5,825 bases of DNA from Christensenella sp. UBA6345 (GTDB lineage Bacteria > Bacillota > Clostridia > Christensenellales > UBA1242). Within the stretch, counting starts at the first letter, position 1. Every line of letters starts with the position of its first letter. The stretch is taken from the NCBI GenBank assembly GCA_002437945.1, contig DJSB01000019.1, positions 1 to 5,825 of the forward strand. The letters are read 5' to 3'. The notes below the pieces were generated by a model that had not been told where the DNA came from, did not search any database, and saw only the letters and a list, made by a program, of their open reading frames with translations. Below, in pieces: positions 1-5,825 of this stretch. A program made the position numbers and the translations under genes.

Positions 1-8
1 ATTTGACA

Positions 9-114
9 TAAACTGACGCAGAATCAAAACCATGTATCCATTGTGTAGCAATGGTAGTTGCGAATAGCAACTTGTGTTGTAAGCAAAGCGTACAACACAA
101 CTTTACATAGTTTA
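9..114. other. Cloverleaf-like cluster of three hairpins
   Basis: Three perfect stem-loops lie almost back to back: 38-43/49-54 (CCATTG/CAATGG, 5-nt loop), 56-61/67-72 (AGTTGC/GCAACT, 5-nt loop) and 72-81/91-100 (TTGTGTTGTA/TACAACACAA, 9-nt loop; base 72 is shared with the previous arm). They are enclosed by ATGTA/TACAT (32-36/104-108) and directly outside that by TAAACT/AGTTTA (9-14/109-114), with bases 15-31 as a one-sided bulge. All pairs are Watson-Crick. It is not a tRNA: arm sizes are wrong and no T-loop motif is seen. It could be a structured RNA, a folded single-strand recombination site, or a copy of a dispersed repeat. The pairing is visible in the sequence; any function is inference. 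Strand is unknown because both strands fold. Confidence 0.5.
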
Positions 115-141
115 CATTTGGAAAATTTTTATTTATATGAT
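111..141 (+). promoter_or_regulatory. Possible promoter of the fucosidase gene
   Basis: TTTACA at 111-116 and TATGAT at 136-141 are separated by 19 bases, longer than the optimal 17. A start about 7 bases downstream would fall near 148, only a few bases before the ATG pair at 154/157, so the transcript would be nearly leaderless. The region is so A/T-rich that other -10-like hexamers (TATAAT at 146-151) also occur, hence the low confidence. Confidence 0.3.
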
Positions 142-153
142 AATATATAATGT

Positions 154-1152
154 ATGATGGAAAATATTGAATGGTTTAAAAATACAACATGCGGGTTAAT
201 AGTCCATTTTGGATTATATTCAATACTTGCTGGAGAGTATAAGGGTAAAAGAATGACATCTTACTGTGAATGGATACAGTCTTATGCTCGAATTCCTAAT
301 ATTGAATATGAAAAATTGGCACAGAACTTCAATCCTAAATATTTTAATGCAAAGAAATTAGTTAAATTTGCAAAACGTCATGGCTTTGGATATATAATTT
401 TAACTGCTAAACATCATGATGGTTTTTGTTTGTTCGATTCAAAGTATGATGATTGGAATATAACTCATACACCATATAAAAAGGATATTGTAGGGCAATT
501 ATCCAATTGGTGTCATAAGTATAATATTAAATTTGGAGTATATTATTCTCAAGACCTTGATTGGCACGAGTCAAATGGTGGTGGTTATAATTGTGACAAT
601 AGTGATTGTGCCGGGACTAGTTGGTGTAATGATTGGGATTTTGTAAGAGATAAAAACTATAATCAATACTTTAATACCAAAGTTTTAACCCAAGTTGAAG
701 AGTTGTGCTCACAATACGGAGATATTGATTTGTTTTGGTTTGATACTCCTAAAACAATTAGTCTTAAACAAAGTCAACAATTATATGATTTAGTAAAAAA
801 GTTACAACCTAATTGTTTAATTAACTCTAGACTTGGTAATGGCTGTTATGATTATGTAACTCTAGGGGATAACGAGATTCCCACGACACTTACAGAAAAC
901 ACCAGTAAGAATTTTAATGATATAAATGGAATAAAATATTCAAAACATTGTTTGTTTGAATCAGTATGTACGCTTAATGATACTTGGGGATACTCTAAAT
1001 TTGATTCTAATTTTAAATCCGTAAATGAAATAAAAAAGATTAAAGACAATCTTAATGCTTTGGGTATATGTTATACAATAAATATTGGACCAGACGGGAA
1101 TGGCCGAATTCCAAAACAAAGTTTAGAAATCTTATCTAAATTAAATAAATAA
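154..1152 (+). CDS. Alpha-L-fucosidase, GH29 family, single catalytic domain
   Basis: Predicted retaining exo-fucosidase releasing terminal L-fucose from oligosaccharides. The 332 residues follow the GH29 barrel: a GLIVHFGLYS strand near residues 14-23 (family usually I-H-W-G), LTAKHHDGF at 83-91, KFGVYYSQDLDWH at 126-138, DIDLFWFD at 190-197, INSR at 223-226, and LNDTWGY at 274-280 followed by NIGPDGNGRIP at 310-320. Asp197 in WFD matches the family nucleophile; Glu269, just before the LNDTWGY motif, is a candidate acid/base (inferred by position). There is no signal peptide or membrane segment, so it is probably cytoplasmic and acts on imported sugars. The protein ends right after the barrel: the C-terminal beta-sandwich common in longer GH29 enzymes is absent, and a terminator overlaps the stop, so the short end is real. 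Two adjacent ATGs (154, 157) are possible starts; neither has a Shine-Dalgarno site at normal spacing. No transporter or regulator gene adjoins it. Base composition looks more A/T-rich than the neighbouring PLP gene. Confidence 0.9.
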   Translation: MMENIEWFKNTTCGLIVHFGLYSILAGEYKGKRMTSYCEWIQSYARIPNIEYEKLAQNFNPKYFNAKKLVKFAKRHGFGYIILTAKHHDGFCLFDSKYDDWNITHTPYKKDIVGQLSNWCHKYNIKFGVYYSQDLDWHESNGGGYNCDNSDCAGTSWCNDWDFVRDKNYNQYFNTKVLTQVEELCSQYGDIDLFWFDTPKTISLKQSQQLYDLVKKLQPNCLINSRLGNGCYDYVTLGDNEIPTTLTENTSKNFNDINGIKYSKHCLFESVCTLNDTWGYSKFDSNFKSVNEIKKIKDNLNALGICYTINIGPDGNGRIPKQSLEILSKLNK

Positions 1153-1186
1153 AAATGGATACTAATTGATTAGTATCCATTTTTTT
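1151..1186 (+). terminator. Intrinsic terminator overlapping the fucosidase stop, probably bidirectional
   Basis: A perfect 15-bp stem pairs 1151-1165 with 1170-1184 around the loop TTGA, with T continuing to 1186. The left arm begins inside the TAA stop (1150-1152). Because A-runs flank the left arm, the minus-strand transcript of the PLP gene (ending at 1207) also meets a hairpin followed by a U-rich tract, so the element can serve both converging genes. Confidence 0.9.
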
Positions 1187-1206
1187 ATATTATTTTAAAT
1201 CATACA

Positions 1207-2460
1207 TTATTTTTTCAATATTTCGTTGAGCGCGATAAGAATACCAAGTTTGCCATACTCATAGGTTAAACCACCTTGTAGGAACATACCATATGGTTCG
1301 CACACAGGAGCATCACAACTTAATTCGATGGTGCTACCTTCAGTGAAACTACCACTTGCAGACACTTCTTTATGTGGGTAGCCTGGCATATCAGATGGTT
1401 CTGGAATAGCAAAACTATCTACTGGACAGCCACTTTGTAATCCTTTTGCAAATTTAACCAAGTTGGCTTCACTGCCTAGTTTAAGTACTTGAATTATATC
1501 TGTACGTTTTTCTTTTGCGGTAGGGGATACTTCATATCCTAGTTTTTCAAGCATTGAAGCAGCAAGTGTCATAGTCTTTAGACTAGAGCATACTGCGTTA
1601 GGAGCCATATATAGTCCTTTAAAGTATGACAAGTTTTCATTGAAGTTTGCCCCTATATCTTTTGCAGTGCATGGTGCAGAGAATCTTTCAGCGACTAGAT
1701 ATACTAGGTCTTTTCTTCCTACGATATATCCGCCAGTTTTTGCAATACCACCACCCAAGTTTTTCATAAGTGAACCTACAATAATATCTGCACCGACTTG
1801 GGTAGGCTCTTTGTCTTCAACAAGGTCACCATAGCAATTGTCTACCATTATTATTACATCTTTATCTACTTCTCTTATTGCTTTACAAACTCGTTCTATT
1901 TTCTCGATAGTTAAACTTTTTCGATAACTATATCCACGACTACGTTGTATCTCTACCAATTTTACTTTTGACTGTTTTAGTCTATTAACTATAGAGTTTA
2001 TGTCAAAATCATCATCTTTTAAGTCAATTTGTTCGTATTTGACACCATGTGCGATAAGTGAACTTTGACTATTGCCACATATGCCGACAATACTTTTTAA
2101 AGAATCATAAGGCTCTCCAGAAATAGAAATCATAGTGTCGCCATGTCTTAATAGCCCAAAAAATGTAAGTGCAATAGCATGAGTTCCGCACATTATTTGT
2201 GGTCTTACTAAAGCATCTTCTGCGCCGAAAATATCGGCATATACAGATTCAAGTTTGTCACGTCCACCGTCATAGAATCCATAGCCATTTACTTCTACAA
2301 AATCAGATGAAGATAGTCTGTGTTTTTGAAAAGACTTTAAAATCTTTGCACTATTTGATTGGCATTGTTGGTCATAAGATGCAAATACATCTTTTAATTC
2401 TTGCTCACAACTTTCAGCAAGTTTTATTATTTTATCATCAATATCATATCCGTAATACAT
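1207..2460 (-). CDS. PLP-dependent enzyme of the methionine gamma-lyase / aluminium-resistance family
   Basis: A 417-residue fold-type I pyridoxal-phosphate enzyme, the usual length for the family that includes Bacillus YnbB and is annotated 'methionine gamma-lyase family' or 'aluminium resistance protein'. Seen in order: NGYGFYDGGRDKLE at 58-71, a cofactor-phosphate region CGTHAIALTFFGLL at 91-104, the SGEPYDS motif at 114-120, MVDNCYGDL at 205-213 where Asp207 should contact the pyridine nitrogen, and GSLMKNLGGGIAKTGGY at 229-245 where Lys233 should form the Schiff base. The C-terminal part has the family's GCPVDS and glycine-rich segments (344-397). The true substrate of this family is poorly established; a C-S lyase or related reaction on a sulfur amino acid is a guess from the fold. 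The start is supported by AGGAG at 2470-2474 (complement), 9 bases before ATG. It is transcribed alone from its own promoter, divergent from pnuC. Cytoplasmic; no signal peptide. Confidence 0.92.
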   Translation of the reverse strand: MYYGYDIDDKIIKLAESCEQELKDVFASYDQQCQSNSAKILKSFQKHRLSSSDFVEVNGYGFYDGGRDKLESVYADIFGAEDALVRPQIMCGTHAIALTFFGLLRHGDTMISISGEPYDSLKSIVGICGNSQSSLIAHGVKYEQIDLKDDDFDINSIVNRLKQSKVKLVEIQRSRGYSYRKSLTIEKIERVCKAIREVDKDVIIMVDNCYGDLVEDKEPTQVGADIIVGSLMKNLGGGIAKTGGYIVGRKDLVYLVAERFSAPCTAKDIGANFNENLSYFKGLYMAPNAVCSSLKTMTLAASMLEKLGYEVSPTAKEKRTDIIQVLKLGSEANLVKFAKGLQSGCPVDSFAIPEPSDMPGYPHKEVSASGSFTEGSTIELSCDAPVCEPYGMFLQGGLTYEYGKLGILIALNEILKK

Positions 2461-2481
2461 TTTATTTTTCTCCTGTGAAGG

Positions 2482-2510
2482 ATTATATCATATACTATTT
2501 TTTATAGCAA
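2482..2510 (-). promoter_or_regulatory. Sigma-A-type promoter of the PLP enzyme gene
   Basis: On the minus strand TTGCTA (2505-2510) and a perfect TATAAT (2482-2487) are 17 bases apart. Initiation near 2475 would give a very short leader of about 15 nt containing little more than the AGGAG ribosome binding site (2470-2474). Confidence 0.8.
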
Positions 2511-2544
2511 CTAAAGTTACTATTACAATCAGTCTTACAAAGGA

Positions 2545-2573
2545 TTGACTTATGTATGATATTTAAATATACT
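2545..2573 (+). promoter_or_regulatory. Sigma-A-type promoter of the pnuC gene
   Basis: TTGACT (2545-2550) and TATACT (2568-2573) are separated by exactly 17 bases, each one mismatch from consensus. The predicted start near 2580 lies about 187 bases before the pnuC ATG, so the transcript has a long 5' leader. It is divergent from, and does not overlap, the PLP gene promoter. Confidence 0.75.
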
Positions 2574-2673
2574 TAATTGTAAGATTCCTTAAGGAGTTAA
2601 TTTGGGTAGAGTAATAGGCCGTGTGGGATACGCTATATTTCCACCACCAGCAAAAATTTAATTGTTAAAATAC

Positions 2674-2700
2674 TTCACATATTGACTATGTGAATTTTTT
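2674..2700 (+). terminator. Intrinsic terminator inside the pnuC leader
   Basis: TTCACATA (2674-2681) pairs perfectly with TATGTGAA (2687-2694) around TTGAC, followed directly by six T (2695-2700). It stands 67 bases upstream of the pnuC start and downstream of its promoter. No coding region ends just before it on this strand, so it makes sense as a regulatory terminator for pnuC. The stem is A/T-rich (two G-C pairs), so termination may be partial. Confidence 0.65.
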
Positions 2701-2704
2701 GCTG

Positions 2705-2730
2705 TCTTTAATATATGTGCTTATTAAAGA
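2705..2730 (+). other. Hairpin between the leader terminator and the pnuC ribosome binding site
   Basis: TCTTTAATA (2705-2713) pairs perfectly with TATTAAAGA (2722-2730) around an 8-nt loop. It is not followed by a T-run and does not include the AAGGA site at 2754-2758. It may stabilise the mRNA end or simply reflect the A/T-rich sequence. Confidence 0.35.
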
Positions 2731-2766
2731 TATTACTTTAAAAATTAAATCAAAAGGAATAATTGT

Positions 2767-3699
2767 ATGAAAACTAAAGATGAAGAAAAAACTCCGATAG
2801 TCGCTAGTGAACTTAATAACGATGTTGTAGTTACAGACACTATCGGTAATGATAATTTAAAACAAAATGATAATGGTAAGAAAAAGAATATTTTTGTAAG
2901 GATATGGAATTACTTTTCTACTTATGAAAAAATATGGTTTTTCTCTATAGTTGCATTATCTATATTATTTGCTTTCTTGTTCCCTGAAGAAGAAGTTAAT
3001 GGGGTTAACGGAAGCATAATTATGGTGTTATACCTAATAGACATTTTTTCCAATGTTCTATGTGAATTGCTAATTTCAAAACAAAGCAAATGGAATTTTA
3101 TAGTATCCTTAATAGTCGAACTTACCGAAATAGCCACTTTAATTATTTTGGCTGCAAGATTCGCAACCATGGCTGTAACATTGTTCTTCTGGATACCTAT
3201 TGATATTATATCTTTTATTAATTGGCAAAGACATACAGACGATAAAGATGAAGAACTTACTGTAGTACGTACTTTAAAGTGGTGGCAAACCATATTAGTG
3301 GTTGTAGGCATAATTGTGTGGACAATGGGGATAGGCTATTTGATGGCGGCTTATGCTCCAGATACCGATTTTTATTCAAGCGAATTAATTGAAGTTATTG
3401 TATGTTATCTAGATGCTTGTGCTAGTGCGGTAGGTATAGCCAACGGCTTGTTTATATTGTTTAGATATAGAGAACAATGGCTTGCTTGGTATATCTGTGC
3501 TGGACTAGAAACTGTGATAAATATTCTGTCTTGTCAGTGGGTATTATTAGTACTTAAAGCAGGGTATTTTACTAATACTACTTATGGTTATATTAAGTGG
3601 ACAAAATATATTAAGTCCCATGCCAATACATCAGTATATGGTAAACAAACTGTTAAAACAGAATTAAATACTTCACAGACTACTGATAATGCGAAATAG
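2767..3699 (+). CDS. pnuC: PnuC-family vitamin (probably nicotinamide riboside) transporter
   Basis: An inner-membrane facilitator of the PnuC family, which imports nicotinamide riboside for NAD synthesis; relatives PnuT and PnuX carry thiamine and riboflavin. Of 310 residues, about 55-280 form the membrane part, with hydrophobic segments near 56-72, 83-101, 110-130, 134-151, 173-195, 208-231 and 237-263. Family-like signatures are FWIPIDIISFINW at 141-153, where an aromatic loop ends in Trp, the late YLDACASAVGIANGLF segment at 214-229, REQWLAWY at 235-242, and a terminal TTYGYIKWTKY at 271-281. Unusual are a hydrophilic, Asp/Asn/Lys-rich N-terminal extension of about 50 residues and a polar 28-residue C-terminal tail; typical PnuC proteins are roughly 220-240 residues. 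The start is supported by AAGGA at 2754-2758, 8 bases upstream. The leader contains a terminator, suggesting metabolite control. Family assignment is fairly sure; the exact substrate is not. Confidence 0.82.
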   Translation: MKTKDEEKTPIVASELNNDVVVTDTIGNDNLKQNDNGKKKNIFVRIWNYFSTYEKIWFFSIVALSILFAFLFPEEEVNGVNGSIIMVLYLIDIFSNVLCELLISKQSKWNFIVSLIVELTEIATLIILAARFATMAVTLFFWIPIDIISFINWQRHTDDKDEELTVVRTLKWWQTILVVVGIIVWTMGIGYLMAAYAPDTDFYSSELIEVIVCYLDACASAVGIANGLFILFRYREQWLAWYICAGLETVINILSCQWVLLVLKAGYFTNTTYGYIKWTKYIKSHANTSVYGKQTVKTELNTSQTTDNAK

Positions 3700-3871
3700 T
3701 TTTAAGTATAGTTATGTGGTAGAAAAATATTTTGCGAATATCATAAATGGGTCAACAATTAATAGTTCTTGCTTTAAGCAAAATTGTGCTATGCGATTTT
3801 AAATGAGTGTTTACAAACATTTAACTTCCTATAGTTATTATTAAAATATATTGTGCGGTATTTTAAAGTAG

Positions 3872-3900
3872 TTGACAATATACTAAAAAATAAATAAAAT
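3872..3900 (+). promoter_or_regulatory. Sigma-A-type promoter of efp
   Basis: A perfect TTGACA (3872-3877) and TAAAAT (3895-3900, one mismatch) are 17 bases apart. Initiation near 3907 gives a leader of about 27 nt that carries the AAAGGTG ribosome binding site (3919-3925), 8 bases before the ATG. The match suggests strong constitutive expression, as expected for a translation factor. The stretch from the end of pnuC (3700) to this promoter holds no gene that I can see. Confidence 0.82.
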
Positions 3901-3933
3901 TAATATAGATTTTTATATAAAGGTGAATTTTTT

Positions 3934-4491
3934 ATGGTAGACGTAAACAATATTAAAAATGGTATGACTTTGTTAATCGAAGGTAATATTTATCAAATAG
4001 TAGAATTTCTACATGTTAAACCTGGCAAGGGTGCAGCATTTATGAAGACAAAAATGAAGAATCTTCGTACTGGTACAACTCTTGAACGTACTTTTAACAC
4101 AAACGTTAAGTTTGAAGAAGCAAGAATAGATAGAAAGACTGTTCAATATCTATACGAAGCAGGCGACACATATTATTTCATGGACGTAAACACTTACGAA
4201 CAATATGAACTTAATAGTAATCAAATCGGTGATAATAAAGATTATTTACTAGAAAATATGAATGTTGACTTAACTTTCTATGGCACTGAACTTCTAGGTC
4301 TTACTCTTCCTGAAAAAGTAGAGTATACTATAGTTGAATGTGAACCAGGATTAAAAGATAGTACTGCTACTGCTGCTACTAAAGTTGCAAAAACAGAAAC
4401 AGGACTTTCTGTAAGAGTTCCTATGTTTATCAATGAAGGCGACAAGATTGTTGTTACTACATATGATGGCAAATATTATAGCAGAGCATAA
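3934..4491 (+). CDS. efp: Elongation factor P
   Basis: EF-P binds between the ribosomal P and E sites and relieves stalling at consecutive prolines. The 185-residue length is standard. The N-terminal KOW-like domain (about 1-62) ends its beta3-beta4 loop in KPGKGAAF at 29-36; Lys32 at the tip is the residue that is post-translationally modified in lysine-type EF-Ps such as that of Bacillus subtilis. The two OB-fold domains follow (about 65-127 and 129-185), with the family motifs GDTYYFMD at 77-84, VECEPGLKDSTATAATK at 134-150 and the C-terminal RVPMFINEGDKI at 161-172. The end YYSRA replaces the more common YxSRA ending. Start at ATG 3934 is fixed by AAAGGTG 8 bases upstream and by homology. 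It has its own promoter and terminator, so it is monocistronic; no modification gene (epmA, epmB, earP, ymfI-like) is in the window. Cytoplasmic. Confidence 0.98.
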   Translation: MVDVNNIKNGMTLLIEGNIYQIVEFLHVKPGKGAAFMKTKMKNLRTGTTLERTFNTNVKFEEARIDRKTVQYLYEAGDTYYFMDVNTYEQYELNSNQIGDNKDYLLENMNVDLTFYGTELLGLTLPEKVEYTIVECEPGLKDSTATAATKVAKTETGLSVRVPMFINEGDKIVVTTYDGKYYSRA

Positions 4492-4522
4492 TTAAACAAA
4501 TTAAAAACACGGGGTATTAGTC

Positions 4523-4547
4523 AATGCTGTTTGAAACTAGCAGTATT
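4523..4547 (+). other. Minor hairpin downstream of efp
   Basis: A 9-bp stem with two G-U pairs (AATGCTGTT with TAGCAGTATT minus its first base; 7-nt loop) sits 31 bases after the efp stop and is followed by only TTC. It may be a weak first terminator or an mRNA 3' stabiliser, but a much stronger terminator follows at 4559-4600. Confidence 0.3.
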
Positions 4548-4558
4548 TTCTAAGAAAT

Positions 4559-4600
4559 AAAGAGCATATTTTAGGAGTTTTCCTAGAGTATGCTCTTTTT
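4559..4600 (+). terminator. Intrinsic terminator of efp, probably shared with the recombinase gene
   Basis: AAAGAGCATA (4559-4568) pairs perfectly with TATGCTCTTT (4589-4598). An inner TAGGA/TCCTA helix (4572-4576/4581-4585) caps the stem, and the T-run continues to 4600. The minus strand also shows the stem followed by a U-rich tract, so it can stop transcripts arriving from the recombinase gene that ends at 4668. Confidence 0.88.
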
Positions 4601-4667
4601 CTATGTTGGTTTTTATGTAATTTATTTGTTGGGTTAGACTTTTTTTGTGAATGTAAGAGATTGTATT

Positions 4668-5825
4668 TTATATTACTAAATAAACTTCATATACTTTATT
4701 AGTAGTTTTAATAGTTCCGCCTTTGAATTTACGAGTAGATGTAAAAGTTTCCGTAAAGAGTTTTTTAGATATGGTTTCGGTTTTGGAAATGTTGGTGTTA
4801 AGTGAGTAGTTTAGAGATATTTCTATTTTGTTTTCAAACACATTAACTCTTTGAATAAATAGTTCAATGGCTCTATCTGGGCATTGTTTCATTGTAAACT
4901 TAAAGTAGTTTTGTATATCTTCTTTTGTGAGTTCAAATTGCTGTTTAGATTGTTCAATTATTAGTTTTTCTTGCAAGTCTTTCTTTTGATGTTCTAGTTC
5001 TTCAAGTCGTTGTTTTGTGGTATCTGTAAGTATTCCTTTTTCAATGGCAGACATAATGTTTGAAATTGAAGTATTTGTTTTTTGTAATTTACTTTTTAGA
5101 GTGTTGAGAGAGTTATTGTTTCCTACTCTTTTTTTATGTATTTCAAATATCTTTTCTGAAATTTCATTTAAGTTTTTTGGAATATTAAATTGAGAAATCA
5201 AAAATTTATCTATTATGTTTTCAATAAACTTTTTGTCTATTATTCCAGTTAAGCAGTTTTTCTTTTTGGTGGTTATACATTTGTAATAGCGAATTGTATT
5301 TCCATTTGAAGATATTGCAGATACTGGATACATTTTACGATTGCAGTTACCACAATATATCTTATCTTTAAGTCTAAATATTTCGTGGTTATCTTTTCTG
5401 CAACCATATTTATTTTCATCTAATTTCACTTTTACTTTTTCAAATAGTTCTTTAGGAATTATTTGTGGGTAGATTTTATCGTAAACTTTGTTATTGATTC
5501 TGCAAATACCTGTATAATACTCGTTTTTGAGATAATGCCTTATGGTTTCTGGTATAAACTTTTTGCCTTTGTTGGTTATGTTTTCTTTTTCAAAATCTCT
5601 TGAAATCTGCAAAATTGTTTTACCACTTGCATAATCTTCAAACATTCTAGTTAAGATTTGCTTTTCTTCTTCGTTCACTTTTAACATTTTGTTTTCTTTA
5701 ATGTAGCCATACGGAACTGAGCCAATTATATGTCCTTTCATTCGAGATTCGTGTAAGCCACGACTAACTTTTTGAGCAAGTTCTTCACTAAAATATTGGT
5801 TCATACCTTCAAGCAAAGATTCAAG
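4668..5825 (-). CDS. Large serine recombinase, C-terminal part (runs off the window)
   Basis: A site-specific DNA recombinase of the resolvase/integrase type used by phages and integrative or conjugative elements. The reading frame is open to the right edge, so the N-terminal catalytic domain with its active-site serine lies outside; this is a window cut, not a truncation. Residues count from the first visible codon (385 visible). The end of the long linking helix is seen first (LESLLEGMNQYFSEELAQKV, 1-20). The recombinase DNA-binding domain follows (about 33-133: PYGYI, ILQISRDF, NEYYTG), then a zinc ribbon with Cys158, Cys161, Cys183 and Cys191. A Lys/Glu/Leu-rich coiled coil (about 237-295) is the part that controls synapsis and directionality in this family. 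The tail is basic. A full protein would be roughly 500-550 residues by comparison with the family. The gene converges on efp and shares its terminator. Codon use is very A/T-rich. Its promoter is not in the window. Confidence 0.93.
   Translation of the reverse strand, partial: LESLLEGMNQYFSEELAQKVSRGLHESRMKGHIIGSVPYGYIKENKMLKVNEEEKQILTRMFEDYASGKTILQISRDFEKENITNKGKKFIPETIRHYLKNEYYTGICRINNKVYDKIYPQIIPKELFEKVKVKLDENKYGCRKDNHEIFRLKDKIYCGNCNRKMYPVSAISSNGNTIRYYKCITTKKKNCLTGIIDKKFIENIIDKFLISQFNIPKNLNEISEKIFEIHKKRVGNNNSLNTLKSKLQKTNTSISNIMSAIEKGILTDTTKQRLEELEHQKKDLQEKLIIEQSKQQFELTKEDIQNYFKFTMKQCPDRAIELFIQRVNVFENKIEISLNYSLNTNISKTETISKKLFTETFTSTRKFKGGTIKTTNKVYEVYLVI

Larger units (their letters stand above)
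2580..2766 (+). promoter_or_regulatory. Structured 5' leader of pnuC, candidate riboswitch or attenuator
   Basis: Between the promoter and the coding start lie, in order: a CCTTAAGG palindrome (2587-2594), a G-rich stretch (2603-2627), an intrinsic terminator (2674-2700), a second hairpin (2706-2729) and the ribosome binding site AAGGA (2754-2758). GTGGGA (2623-2628) can pair with TTCCAC (2639-2644, one G-U). The overlapping 2621-2627 can instead pair with the terminator's left arm (2674-2680, with three G-U pairs), so the two folds exclude each other. CAGCAAAAA (2648-2656) is also complementary to TTTTTGCTG (2696-2704), closing a helix around the terminator. This is the geometry of transcription attenuation. 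I do not recognise NAD+-I, NAD+-II, TPP, FMN or preQ1 consensus motifs in it. Ligand unknown; nicotinamide riboside, NAD+ or another vitamin would be guesses from the downstream gene. Confidence 0.5.

Overview
The window is strongly A/T-rich, with short intergenic gaps, Shine-Dalgarno sites of the AGGAG/AAGGA type and sigma-A-like promoters. Its efp gene carries a Bacillota-type lysine loop, and its GH29 and PLP-lyase genes are of types common in Clostridia. Together these suggest a low-GC Bacillota, probably an uncultured gut Clostridia-like bacterium. I cannot name a genus from the sequence.

Layout from left to right. Positions 1-153 hold no convincing gene, but about 106 bases (9-114) fold on paper into a cloverleaf of three adjacent perfect hairpins closed by two helices. 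Then comes a single-domain cytoplasmic GH29 alpha-L-fucosidase (154-1152, +), whose stop codon sits inside the arm of a 15-bp terminator hairpin. This terminator probably also serves the convergent gene at 1207-2460 (-), a PLP enzyme of the methionine gamma-lyase / 'aluminium resistance' family.

The 306-base gap 2461-2766 is a divergent control region. A TTGCTA-17-TATAAT promoter drives the PLP gene leftward. A TTGACT-17-TATACT promoter drives a PnuC-type vitamin transporter (2767-3699, +) through a leader of about 187 nt. This leader contains an intrinsic terminator (hairpin plus U6) upstream of the start codon, and a segment that could pair either locally or with the terminator arm. That is the layout of a riboswitch or attenuator, and I do not recognise it as a known class.

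Next, elongation factor P (3934-4491, +) has its own TTGACA-17-TAAAAT promoter and a strong terminator. Facing it is the C-terminal three quarters of a large serine recombinase (4668-5825, -), which runs off the right edge of the window. This marks the probable edge of an integrated mobile element next to efp.

The genes do not form one pathway. Each is a separate transcription unit: glycan hydrolysis, amino-acid/sulfur-type PLP chemistry, vitamin/NAD-precursor uptake, translation of polyproline motifs, and DNA integration. The two most interesting signals are the pnuC leader and the structured DNA/RNA at the left edge.
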